Shown here in pieces: positions 1 to 7,176 of a DNA stretch of 33,756 bases (positions within the stretch are counted from its first letter, which is position 1; each line of letters opens with the position of its first letter). A program made the position numbers and the translations under genes. A model generated the notes under the pieces. The model was not told the origin of the DNA, did not search any database, and worked only from the letters and a program-made list of their open reading frames with translations. Source of the DNA: Desulfobacca sp. 4484_104 (GTDB lineage: Bacteria; Desulfobacterota; Desulfobaccia; Desulfobaccales; Desulfobaccaceae); NCBI GenBank assembly GCA_002049795.1, contig MUKC01000042.1, positions 1-33,756 of the forward strand, written 5' to 3'.

Positions 1-9
1 TTCCTTAGA

Positions 10-39
10 TTGAGTAAGAATCTTTCGATAATTAATAAT
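10..39 (+). promoter_or_regulatory. Candidate sigma-70 promoter ahead of the aldehyde oxidoreductase gene
   Basis: TTGAGT at 10-15 and AATAAT at 34-39 are separated by 18 bases in an A+T-rich stretch just upstream of the ribosome binding site AAGGAG (55-60) and the GTG start at 67. The match is by eye and the window edge hides anything further upstream, so this is tentative. Confidence 0.25.
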
Positions 40-66
40 AATTAGTGAATTCGCAAGGAGTATCTA

Positions 67-1730
67 GTGTCCAGGATTTTGCGTCTCAATATGACCGATA
101 ATAGTTTTTATTGGGAAGCAGATTTACCGGCCTATGCGGGTTTAGGGGGACGCGGCCTCAGTTCCCGGATAATCCGCCACGAAGTGCCTCCTACCTGCCA
201 CCCGTTGAGCGCGGCCAACAAGCTGATTCTGGCCCCGGGTCTGCTGACCGGGACGGCGGCGGCCAACTCCGGGCGCATCTCGGTAGGCGGCAAATCCCCC
301 AGGCCATAATTGTAGAGGGCCAACCGGCTGCCAGAAATTTCTCTCTGGTCCGACTATCCCAAGCGGGAGTAGAGTTCTACTCGGCAAATGAGTATGTCGG
401 TCGGGGCAATTATGACACCATGGCCCAACTGCGGGCCGATTTTGGGGAACACGTGGGCATGATGAGCATCGGGCCGGCGGGTGAAAAACGGCTGGTTGCG
501 GCCAGCATTCAGTTCGGCGACCAGCAGGGTCGCCCCAGCCGGGCCGCGGGTCGGGGCGGCCTGGGCGCGTTGATGGGCTCTAAAGGGCTTAAGGCCCTGG
601 TGGTTGATGAGCGCGGCAGCGCGCCGCATTTGCCGATGGCCGACCCGGAGAAATTTAAAGCCGCAGCCCGTCAGTGGGCTAAAATACTTGTAAACCACCC
701 GGTCAGCGGCCAGGCCCTACCCACCTATGGGACCGCGGTGCTCATCAATATTGTTAATGACGCCGGGGCCTTGCCTACCCAAAATTTCCGGCGTGGTCAG
801 TTTGCAGCCGCGGCCGACCTGAGCGGCGAGAAAATGGTGGAATTGATTAAACAACGAGGCGGCAAAACCAAAAAAGGCTGCCATCCTGGCTGTGTCATCC
901 AGTGCTCCCAGATCTACCATGATGCGACCGGCAAATATCTGACTTCCGGCTTTGAATACGAGAGTATCTGGGCCTTGGGGGCGCATACGACGATCCGCGA
1001 TCTGGACTGTATTGCGCAGTTGGATCGCCTCTGTGATGATCTGGGGTTGGATACCATTGAAACCGGCGTTGCCCTGGGGGTGATGATGGAGGGTGGCCTG
1101 ATTCCCTGGGGGGATGGCCCCGCGGCCCTCGACATGGTCAAAAAAGTGGCCAGTGACGACCCCTGGGGCCTGATCCTGGGCAACGGTTCGGCCTATGTGG
1201 GCCAGGCCTTGGGAGTGGCTAGAGTTCCAGTGGTCAAACGGCAAGGATTGCCGGCTTACGATCCTCGCGCCGAAAAAGGCATCGGGTTGACTTATGCGAC
1301 TTCGCCGATGGGCGGCGACCATACCGCGGGTTACACCGTGGCCACCAATATCTTGGGCTGCGGGGGTAAAACGGATCCCCTAAAGAAAGAGGGCCAGATT
1401 GAACTGTCGCGCAACCTGCAGATTGCCACTGCGGTCCTTGATTGTACCGGGATCTGTCTGTTTACCGCGTTTGCCGTGCTCGATAATCCCGAAGCCTTGC
1501 CGTGTATTGTCGATATGATCAATGCGCGTTACGGCCTAGATCTCAGGGCTGACGATATCGTGGCTTTGGGACAACAGGTGCTGCAAGACGAACGCGGGTT
1601 TAATCGGGATGCCGGATTCACCCCGGCCCATGATCGATTACCGGAATTTTTTAAAGAAAAGCTGGCTCCGCATAATGTCACCTGGGACTTCACCGACGCC
1701 GAAATCGACCAGGTGTTAAAAGACATTTAG
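67..1730 (+). pseudogene. Aldehyde:ferredoxin oxidoreductase, interrupted by an out-of-frame internal deletion
   Basis: This is a tungsten/molybdenum-pterin aldehyde:ferredoxin oxidoreductase, a cytoplasmic enzyme oxidising aldehydes to acids with ferredoxin. The GTG start at 67 follows AAGGAG by six bases. Frame 1 (67-300) carries the AOR N-terminal domain, with GGRGLSS and a GRISVGGKSP segment, then stops at 307-309. The rest continues in frame 3 from about 303 (AIIVEG) to 1730, with GPAGE, AAGRGG and GAMGSK-like pterin-binding segments, the cluster motif CHPGCVIQC, and DCTGIC near the C-terminus supplying the fourth cysteine. Archetypal AORs have about 24 residues between the KSP and A-I/V-VEG segments; here they are missing. 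The first two cluster cysteines are spaced Cx3C rather than the archaeal Cx2C. As written, no full enzyme is made. A sequence or assembly error is possible. Family assignment is firm; substrate is unknown. Confidence 0.85.
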
Positions 1731-1776
1731 AGTAAATGAGCCAGTTAAAATAAGCCTGAGCATTCAAGGAGGCCCG

Positions 1777-2214
1777 ATGACCATTCTTCGCCAGTTGGCC
1801 AATATTCCCCTGGTTGGGGGGACCATTTACCACCAAGGCCGGGAGGCACGCCAGATCTATCTTATTGTGGAGGGTCTGGTCAGTCTGGATGATGTCATGC
1901 CGGATGCTGATGCCTGGATTTCCTATGAACGCCATGGCCCCGGAGAACTGGTCGGGGCGGCCTCCTTATTGCGGGTGCCGGTGCATTCCTTGACGGCTAC
2001 CTGCCTGGAGCCGACCTCAGCCATAGAAATAGACGTCGAGGCCCTGGAAAAATTGTTTGGCCAAGACCCGGAAATCGGCTTTAAGATGATGTACGAAGTT
2101 GCCTATATCTATTTTCAACGCTATGAAAAAGCTAAAACCAGGCTCTATAATGTATTCCGGGAAATTCCGGTCCGCCTGATCTGCCGTGAAGAACCAGTGT
2201 CCCCTGAGAGGTAA
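1777..2214 (+). CDS. Cyclic-nucleotide-binding-domain (Crp-like) protein without a DNA-binding domain
   Basis: This 145-residue protein follows the aldehyde oxidoreductase gene by 46 bases and has a strong AAGGAGG at 1766-1772. The core TIYHQGREARQIYLIVEG and the later GPGELVGAASLL match the jelly-roll of cyclic-nucleotide-binding domains, with a C-helix-like end (residues 105-130). No helix-turn-helix follows, so it is not a complete Crp/Fnr regulator; it may sense a ligand for, or bind to, the neighbouring enzyme. The N-terminus is short: the usual 20-odd residues between the first helix (here LANIPLV) and the first beta strand are absent, which could be natural or another internal loss. 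Function is inferred from domain and position only. Confidence 0.6.
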   Translation: MTILRQLANIPLVGGTIYHQGREARQIYLIVEGLVSLDDVMPDADAWISYERHGPGELVGAASLLRVPVHSLTATCLEPTSAIEIDVEALEKLFGQDPEIGFKMMYEVAYIYFQRYEKAKTRLYNVFREIPVRLICREEPVSPER

Positions 2215-2539
2215 GTGCCTGACGCGGGCCTGGGCAGCCTTCCTTGGAATGCCTACAAAAAATCTAACTGGTTGTCCTCCGGCCCCCCCCTGGTAAAAGG
2301 GCGCATAAATTTCAACATATTGAGATAATGAGATATTTTTGCACCCCTACCTAACCCTGCCCCATCAAGAAGGACGGAAAAAGGAGTTTTTGGAGAAGAA
2401 CTAATCAGCAAAACAGTAAAGAATTTCGATCTCTGAGCCGACTAGCTAGGTGGAGAGGGTGGCAAGCAGGACCGAGATCTGATTCTCAACCCATGACGGC
2501 ACATAGTATTCCTTATTTTTAATTAAACCGTTCTCCGGG

Positions 2540-2555
2540 TCTGGGGTGAGCCAGA
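2540..2555. promoter_or_regulatory. Short dyad just upstream of the sigma-54 promoter
   Basis: TCTGG at 2540-2544 and CCAGA at 2551-2555 form an inverted repeat with a six-base loop about 27 bases upstream of the -24 element. It could be an operator or simply chance; the arms are short. Confidence 0.25.
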
Positions 2556-2581
2556 GAAAAATAGTGCGTCAACATGCTAAT

Positions 2582-2597
2582 TGGCACGATCTCTGCA
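2582..2597 (+). promoter_or_regulatory. Sigma-54 (RpoN) -24/-12 promoter
   Basis: TGGCACGATCTCTGCA matches the established RpoN consensus TGGCACG-N4-TTGCW at every fixed position except one (C for the first T before TGC). The invariant GG (2583-2584) and GC (2595-2596) have the required spacing. Transcription would begin near 2608, leaving a leader of about 260 bases before the epimerase gene at 2868. An NtrC-family activator is encoded downstream at 7177-8583, making local control plausible. Confidence 0.75.
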
Positions 2598-2702
2598 TAA
2601 AATTTTCTATTAAAGTCGATTTTTGCCCGGCGGGACCGGTGGGCAGGCTGATTTAGGGCAATTATCCGGCGACCGTCAATCACGTGGGATAGAAAAAATT
2701 TA

Positions 2703-2732
2703 TTGACATCAGGCGGGCCTTTGTGTCAATAT
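2703..2732 (+). promoter_or_regulatory. Candidate sigma-70 promoter for the sugar-nucleotide genes
   Basis: A perfect TTGACA at 2703-2708 is followed after 18 bases by CAATAT (2727-2732), preceded by TG at 2724-2725 as in an extended -10. The -10 itself matches poorly. It would be a second, closer promoter for the gene at 2868. Confidence 0.35.
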
Positions 2733-2867
2733 TTGAACATTTAGTTAACCTGATTGAATATCGAGGGGATGCAGGTCAAAAAACATCAAGTTTGCTATCT
2801 CAGAATGAATCACCCCTAGTCCAACTTTCCACCACCCCGAGGCACTTACTAAATCAAAGGAATAATT

Positions 2868-3329
2868 ATGGCAATTACCGGAGTTGTTATTCGTCACTTG
2901 CAGATGTACGCTGATCAACGCGGACGGTTAGGGGAAGTTTTCCGTCAGGATGAATTAGACCCGGAATTACATCCGGTGATGGCATATATTTCTTTTACCA
3001 AACCGGGGCTGAAGCGGGGACCACATGCTCACGTGGACCAGACCGATTTTTTCTGCTTTCCCGGACCGGGCGATTTCCGGGTGGTGTTGTGGGATAATCG
3101 CCCTGAAAGTCAGACTTACGGCGAGCGTCAGGAGGTAACTTTAGGGGACTGCCAACCGGGGATAGTGGTGATTCCGCCGGGTGTAGTCCATGGTTACATT
3201 AATGTCAGCGATCGGGAAGGTTTGGTGCTTAATTGTCCTAACCGGCTTTACCGGGGACCGGGACGCGCCAGTGCAGTCGATGAAATACGGTATGAGGATG
3301 ATACTAATTCTAAATTTACCTTGGACTAA
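2868..3329 (+). CDS. dTDP-4-dehydrorhamnose 3,5-epimerase-like cupin (RmlC/RfbC-related)
   Basis: A 153-residue single-domain cupin with ATG at 2868 behind AAAGGA. It resembles RmlC-type sugar-nucleotide epimerases: an early DQRGRLGEVFR segment, RGPHAH where RmlC has RGLHxQ, IPPGVVHGYINVS as in the conserved second cupin motif, and a DEIRYEDD-like end. It is followed by rfbD and rfbB homologues, so its substrate is probably a dTDP-4-keto-6-deoxyhexose made by the rfbB product. Because the catalytic-His motif differs from classic RmlC and the protein is shorter than the usual 180 or so residues, it may instead be a 3- or 5-epimerase or isomerase making another deoxysugar. Cytoplasmic, acting in surface polysaccharide precursor synthesis. 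Confidence 0.7.
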   Translation: MAITGVVIRHLQMYADQRGRLGEVFRQDELDPELHPVMAYISFTKPGLKRGPHAHVDQTDFFCFPGPGDFRVVLWDNRPESQTYGERQEVTLGDCQPGIVVIPPGVVHGYINVSDREGLVLNCPNRLYRGPGRASAVDEIRYEDDTNSKFTLD

Positions 3330-3372
3330 GTTAACGACCAGTTTGAGGAGTTCAGCACGATTAATAACATAG

Positions 3373-4103
3373 ATGAAGATTTTAATCACGGGGAGCCATG
3401 GCCAACTGGGACGCACCTTGGTTCAGGAAGGTGACTTCCGGGGATGGGAAATTATCGCCACCGATGTTGATCAGTTGGATATCACCAATCGCCAGGGGGT
3501 GTTGGCTGAGGTGGAGAAATGCCGTCCCGACCTTATCATTAACGCCGCGGCCTATACCCAGGTTGATGAGTGCGAAACCAAAACCGAATTGGCCTATCGG
3601 GTCAACGCCTTAGGACCCCGAAATTTAGGTCTGGCCTGTCGACGTTGGGGAGCGCGCTTGCTGCATATCAGTACCGATTATGTCTTTGATGGCGAAAAGC
3701 CGGACCCTTATTTTGAGTGGGATCCCCCCCGGCCCCTGTCGGTCTATGGGTGCAGCAAATGGTTAGGCGAGCAGTGGGTGCGGGAACAATGTGCGGATCA
3801 TTTTATTGTGCGGACGGCCTGGCTCTATGGTCCCGAGGGACAAAACTTGACGCCTTTGGGACTTATCACGCTACCTGTCAGGGGGCTTGTTCGTGGTACG
3901 AGTTTGCCTTGCAGATCGTTGCCGCCGCCGGACTGACGGTTGAGGTCCAGCCCTGCACTAGCAGCGAATTTCTCCGTCCGGCGCCCCGCCCCCGTAACTC
4001 GGTATTAGCCAATCGCCTGCTGCAATTGGAAGAATTAGATAACATGCCGGAGTGGACTACTGACTTTGCCGAATTCTGGGCCCGGCACGGAGCGCAATTA
4101 TGA
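3373..4103 (+). pseudogene. rfbD: dTDP-4-dehydrorhamnose reductase, broken by an out-of-frame internal deletion
   Basis: RfbD/RmlD reduces dTDP-4-keto-L-rhamnose to dTDP-L-rhamnose. Frame 1 from 3373 has the Rossmann motif GSHGQLG, NAAAYTQVDECE, the STDYVFDG segment, the YGCSK catalytic Tyr/Lys pair and VRTAWLYGPEGQN. It then leaves the family and ends at 3936. The family resumes in another frame near 3850 with AFGTYHATCQGACSWYEFA and runs to the TGA at 4101-4103, which overlaps the rfbB start. Normal members carry about 40-45 further residues between these parts (the segment with the VVDDQxGSPT motif). That block is absent, so about 130 bases and the frame are lost. The reductase would be non-functional as written; a sequence or assembly error is equally possible. 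Confidence 0.85.
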
Positions 4104-5167
4104 CTACTATTCTGGTTACCGGCGGCGCGGGCTTCATCGGTTCCAATTTTATCCGTTATTTCGCCCAACAGCGCCCGGAATTCAACATAATCAACTTGGA
4201 TCTGTTGACCTATGCTGGTAATCCGGAAAACCTGATCGATCTGGAGGGTTCACCCCATTATACCCTGATCCAGGGTGATATTGCCGACCAGGCTTTGGTC
4301 TATTCGCTGTTTAAGCGCTATCCGATTACCCGGGTGGTGCATTTTGCCGCGGAATCGCATGTCGATCGCTCCATAATGGCCCCGGATGCCTTTGTGCGCA
4401 CTAATGTCCAGGGCACCTTTGTATTACTTGAGTCAGCCCGTCAGCTCTGGCTCGAGGAAAAATCAAAGCTGGAGGAGGAACCACGTTTTCTACATATCAG
4501 TACCGATGAGGTCTATGGTTCATTAAAGTCCCAGGAACCGGCCTTTACGGAATCTTCCCCTTATGCTCCCAACAGTCCCTATGCGGCCAGCAAAGCCTCG
4601 GCCGATCTGCTGGCGCGCGCTTATTATAAAACTTATGGCCTGCCGGTCATGATAACTAACTGCTCTAACAATTATGGACCCTATCAATTTCCCGAAAAGT
4701 TAATCCCGTTAGTTATTGCACAGGCCCTAGACCATAAACCTATCCCCATTTATGGTAAGGGAGATAATATCCGCGATTGGCTCTATGTCGAAGATCATTG
4801 TCGAGCCCTGTTGCGAGTATTGGAAGACGGCAGACCCGGGGAAACTTATAATATCGGCGCTCAAAACGAGCGTTCGAATCTTGAAGTAGTCCACCAGATA
4901 CTGCAAATTTTGCAGGATCAGCAAGCAGATGGTTACCCATTAACGGATCTGATCACCTTTGTCAAAGACCGCCCTGGCCATGATTGGCGTTACGCCCTTG
5001 ATACTACAAAGCTTAACCGTGAGCTAGGGTGGCGACCGGAGGTAAGCTTTACGACGGGTCTGGAACGGACAATCAATTGGTACCTGGGACAGCGAGACTG
5101 GATAAGCCGCATCAAATCCGGGCTTTATCGGGACTATCTGGCCCGTCAGTACGGCTCAGCTATTTGA
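4100..5167 (+). CDS. rfbB: dTDP-glucose 4,6-dehydratase
   Basis: A full-length 355-residue short-chain dehydratase converting dTDP-glucose to dTDP-4-keto-6-deoxyglucose. It has the NAD-binding motif TGGAGFIGSN at the N-terminus, FAAESHVDRSI, the STDEVYG catalytic Asp/Glu segment, YAASKASAD with the Tyr-x3-Lys pair, NCSNNYGPYQFPEKLIP and the C-terminal RPGHDWRYA signature, all typical of RfbB/RmlB. The ATG overlaps the rfbD stop (ATGA), indicating translational coupling. The glucose-1-phosphate thymidylyltransferase (rfbA) expected in a complete rhamnose set is not in this window. It acts in the cytoplasm, supplying precursors for O-antigen or exopolysaccharide. Confidence 0.95.
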   Translation: MTTILVTGGAGFIGSNFIRYFAQQRPEFNIINLDLLTYAGNPENLIDLEGSPHYTLIQGDIADQALVYSLFKRYPITRVVHFAAESHVDRSIMAPDAFVRTNVQGTFVLLESARQLWLEEKSKLEEEPRFLHISTDEVYGSLKSQEPAFTESSPYAPNSPYAASKASADLLARAYYKTYGLPVMITNCSNNYGPYQFPEKLIPLVIAQALDHKPIPIYGKGDNIRDWLYVEDHCRALLRVLEDGRPGETYNIGAQNERSNLEVVHQILQILQDQQADGYPLTDLITFVKDRPGHDWRYALDTTKLNRELGWRPEVSFTTGLERTINWYLGQRDWISRIKSGLYRDYLARQYGSAI

Positions 5168-5250
5168 GCTAAGAACCATTCCTGCCCACTGCCATAGCCG
5201 ACGTTCCAACTAGGTCATTAAGTATTATTATTCTATTATGAGGAGAGGCT

Positions 5251-7155
5251 ATGCCCAAGCCACCAGCAATCTTGGTGGTGGATGACGAACCGGCAATAAC
5301 TGAAACCATTCAAGAAATTTTGATTGCCCATGGTTATCAGGCCAGTACTGCTAAGGATGGCTTAGCCGCCCTGGAGCAATTGGAAAAAGACCGGTTCGAT
5401 ATGGTCCTGATCGATGTGGTGATGCCCGAAATGGGCGGAATGGAGCTGTTGCGCCAAATTAGCCTGTTATACCCGGAAACCATGACCATGATGCTCTCCG
5501 GTTATTCCAGTATCAAAGACGCAGTCGCCGCCATTAAATTGGGGGCCTATGATTACATCGCCAAGCCGGTGCATCCGGAAGCCCTGTTGTTTACCATTGA
5601 GCGAGCCTTGCAGTTCAAAGACCTGCGCCTGGCCACGCGGGAGTTGGAATGGACCCTGAAAGGCGCCGAGGCCTTGGGGTTACAGTTCCTGGAACTGGCC
5701 CCCGAAGTCGAAGAATTTAAGGTCTTAGAACAGTTGCGCCAAGAAGCCCCACAGGTCGAGGATTGGCAACAGCTAGCCCACCTTTTCTTAGAAAAAGCCT
5801 TAGATCTGTCCCAGGCGACGCGCGGCTCGATTTTTCTCCTTCAGCCTGATCAAGACGAACTGACCTGTGCGGCCCAACGCGGGCTGGATACTGATCACAA
5901 TTATCCCTCGGGTGGCTCCCCGGCAGAAGGAATCATGGGATATGTCTTACAGCATGGCCGGCCCTTGTTGGTTCCTGATATTACAAATGATCCTCGTTTT
6001 TATGATCCACACCAAAGTCAACCGCCGCGTAGCACTAGTTTTATTGCCATGCCGGTTATGGAGGAGAAATTATGGGGGATTATCAACCTTAGCGACCGTC
6101 AGGATCGGCAACCCTTTACCAGCCGGGAGCTATTTCTGATCTGGTTGTTGGCCCGAGTTATGGCTGAAATTTTGAGTATGAAAAAGCAGGAGGAAGAAAG
6201 CCGACGTATCAACCAGGTTCTGGTGGACACCAAGTCTGAACTTGATCAGATGAAAGGTTATATCAGTCACCTGAGCAAATCGGTGACTATCGGTTTGGCA
6301 GTTATAGATCAGGACATGCGGTTATGCTCAACCAACCCGGCCTTTGCCAAACTTTTGAACCGGGATGAAAGCAACTTAATCGGTGAAGAGGAACCGGAAC
6401 AGCCCAGGGTGCTGTTAGTGCTGGATGACATCACTGAATTTGAGCAGATGCGGCAACGCCTGGCGTTTAGTGAACACCTGGCGATCTTGGGAAAGCTTTC
6501 CACCTGTGTCGTCCATGAGTTGAATAACCCGCTCGATGGCGTTATGCGCTATATCTCCTTGGCTTTACTTAAAAGAGACGATAGCCGGGAAGTGGAACGA
6601 TATTTGAGTGAAGCCCAAAGAGGTTTAAATCGCATCTCCCAATCGGTCCGTTCCATGCTTAACCTGAGTCAACCCCAGCCCGAGATCAAGGCCCGGAGCA
6701 CCTTGTTGAACCAGCTCCGGGAGGCGGTTAAGATCTTGATGTTTCAAGCTAATGATCAAGAAGTAGAAGTAACTTTGGAAATGTCTCCAGGATTTGATAA
6801 TCTAATGGTAGCCAGCGATTTTTATATGGTTTTTGTCAATGTGATTAAAAATGCCTTAAATGCCATGCCTCACGGCGGAAAATTACAGATCAGCGGTGTT
6901 GAGGAACTAGGCCGGATGTTCATCAGATTCAAGGATAACGGCGAGGGGATTGCGCCCCACAATCTAGAAAAGATCTTCGAACCCTTTTTTACTACCAAAA
7001 AGAAAGAACGAGGCATTGGCTTGGGGTTAGCAATTTGTAAAAAAATCATCGAACGTTATGGCGGGCAGATTAAAGTGGATAGCCTGGTAGGCCAAGGGAC
7101 TACCGTTACCATCGAGTTACCCCTGCCGGTAGCGGATAGGTGTCAAAAACTATAG
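5251..7155 (+). CDS. Hybrid sensor histidine kinase, REC-GAF-PAS-HisKA-HATPase
   Basis: A 634-residue soluble kinase with no membrane segment; start at 5251 after GAGGAGAGG. Residues 1-120 are a receiver domain with DD at 11-12, phosphoacceptor Asp55, Ser83 and Lys105. Residues about 165-305 form a GAF domain, then a helical linker and a PAS domain (343-400). The H-box VVHELNNPLDG has His422. The ATPase has the N-box (530-534), DNGEG (562-566) and GIGLGLAI (588-595). The PAS domain runs directly from NLIGE into PRVLLVLDDITE, skipping about 45 residues normally found there, so an in-frame internal loss near 6382-6400 is likely. The regulator at 7177 starts 21 bases after this stop, so the two are almost certainly partners. 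An N-terminal receiver suggests an extra phospho-input from elsewhere. Confidence 0.9.
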   Translation: MPKPPAILVVDDEPAITETIQEILIAHGYQASTAKDGLAALEQLEKDRFDMVLIDVVMPEMGGMELLRQISLLYPETMTMMLSGYSSIKDAVAAIKLGAYDYIAKPVHPEALLFTIERALQFKDLRLATRELEWTLKGAEALGLQFLELAPEVEEFKVLEQLRQEAPQVEDWQQLAHLFLEKALDLSQATRGSIFLLQPDQDELTCAAQRGLDTDHNYPSGGSPAEGIMGYVLQHGRPLLVPDITNDPRFYDPHQSQPPRSTSFIAMPVMEEKLWGIINLSDRQDRQPFTSRELFLIWLLARVMAEILSMKKQEEESRRINQVLVDTKSELDQMKGYISHLSKSVTIGLAVIDQDMRLCSTNPAFAKLLNRDESNLIGEEEPEQPRVLLVLDDITEFEQMRQRLAFSEHLAILGKLSTCVVHELNNPLDGVMRYISLALLKRDDSREVERYLSEAQRGLNRISQSVRSMLNLSQPQPEIKARSTLLNQLREAVKILMFQANDQEVEVTLEMSPGFDNLMVASDFYMVFVNVIKNALNAMPHGGKLQISGVEELGRMFIRFKDNGEGIAPHNLEKIFEPFFTTKKKERGIGLGLAICKKIIERYGGQIKVDSLVGQGTTVTIELPLPVADRCQKL

Positions 7156-7176
7156 CGCTTCAGGGGAGAAGAAATC

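Larger units (their letters stand above)
2215..2867. other. 653-base intergenic region with regulatory signals only
   Basis: I find no convincing gene here; the small frames lack ribosome binding sites and family resemblance. It holds a dyad at 2540-2555, a sigma-54-type promoter at 2582-2597, a second promoter-like element at 2703-2732, and short GATCTC/GAGATC half-sites (2429-2434, 2474-2479, 2589-2594). It separates the aldehyde oxidoreductase pair from the sugar-nucleotide genes. Confidence 0.6.

Noticed and set aside
290-310. Programmed frameshifting to explain the aldehyde oxidoreductase split
   Set aside because: Residues are missing at the junction, which frameshifting cannot restore, and no slippery site plus structure is evident.
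717-1322. 201-codon minus-strand frame inside the aldehyde oxidoreductase gene
   Set aside because: It is antisense to a strongly conserved coding region and looks like a high-G+C shadow frame.
2723-2914. Small plus-strand open frame of 63 codons overlapping the epimerase start
   Set aside because: No ribosome binding site or family likeness; it lies across promoter elements and overlaps a clear gene in another frame.
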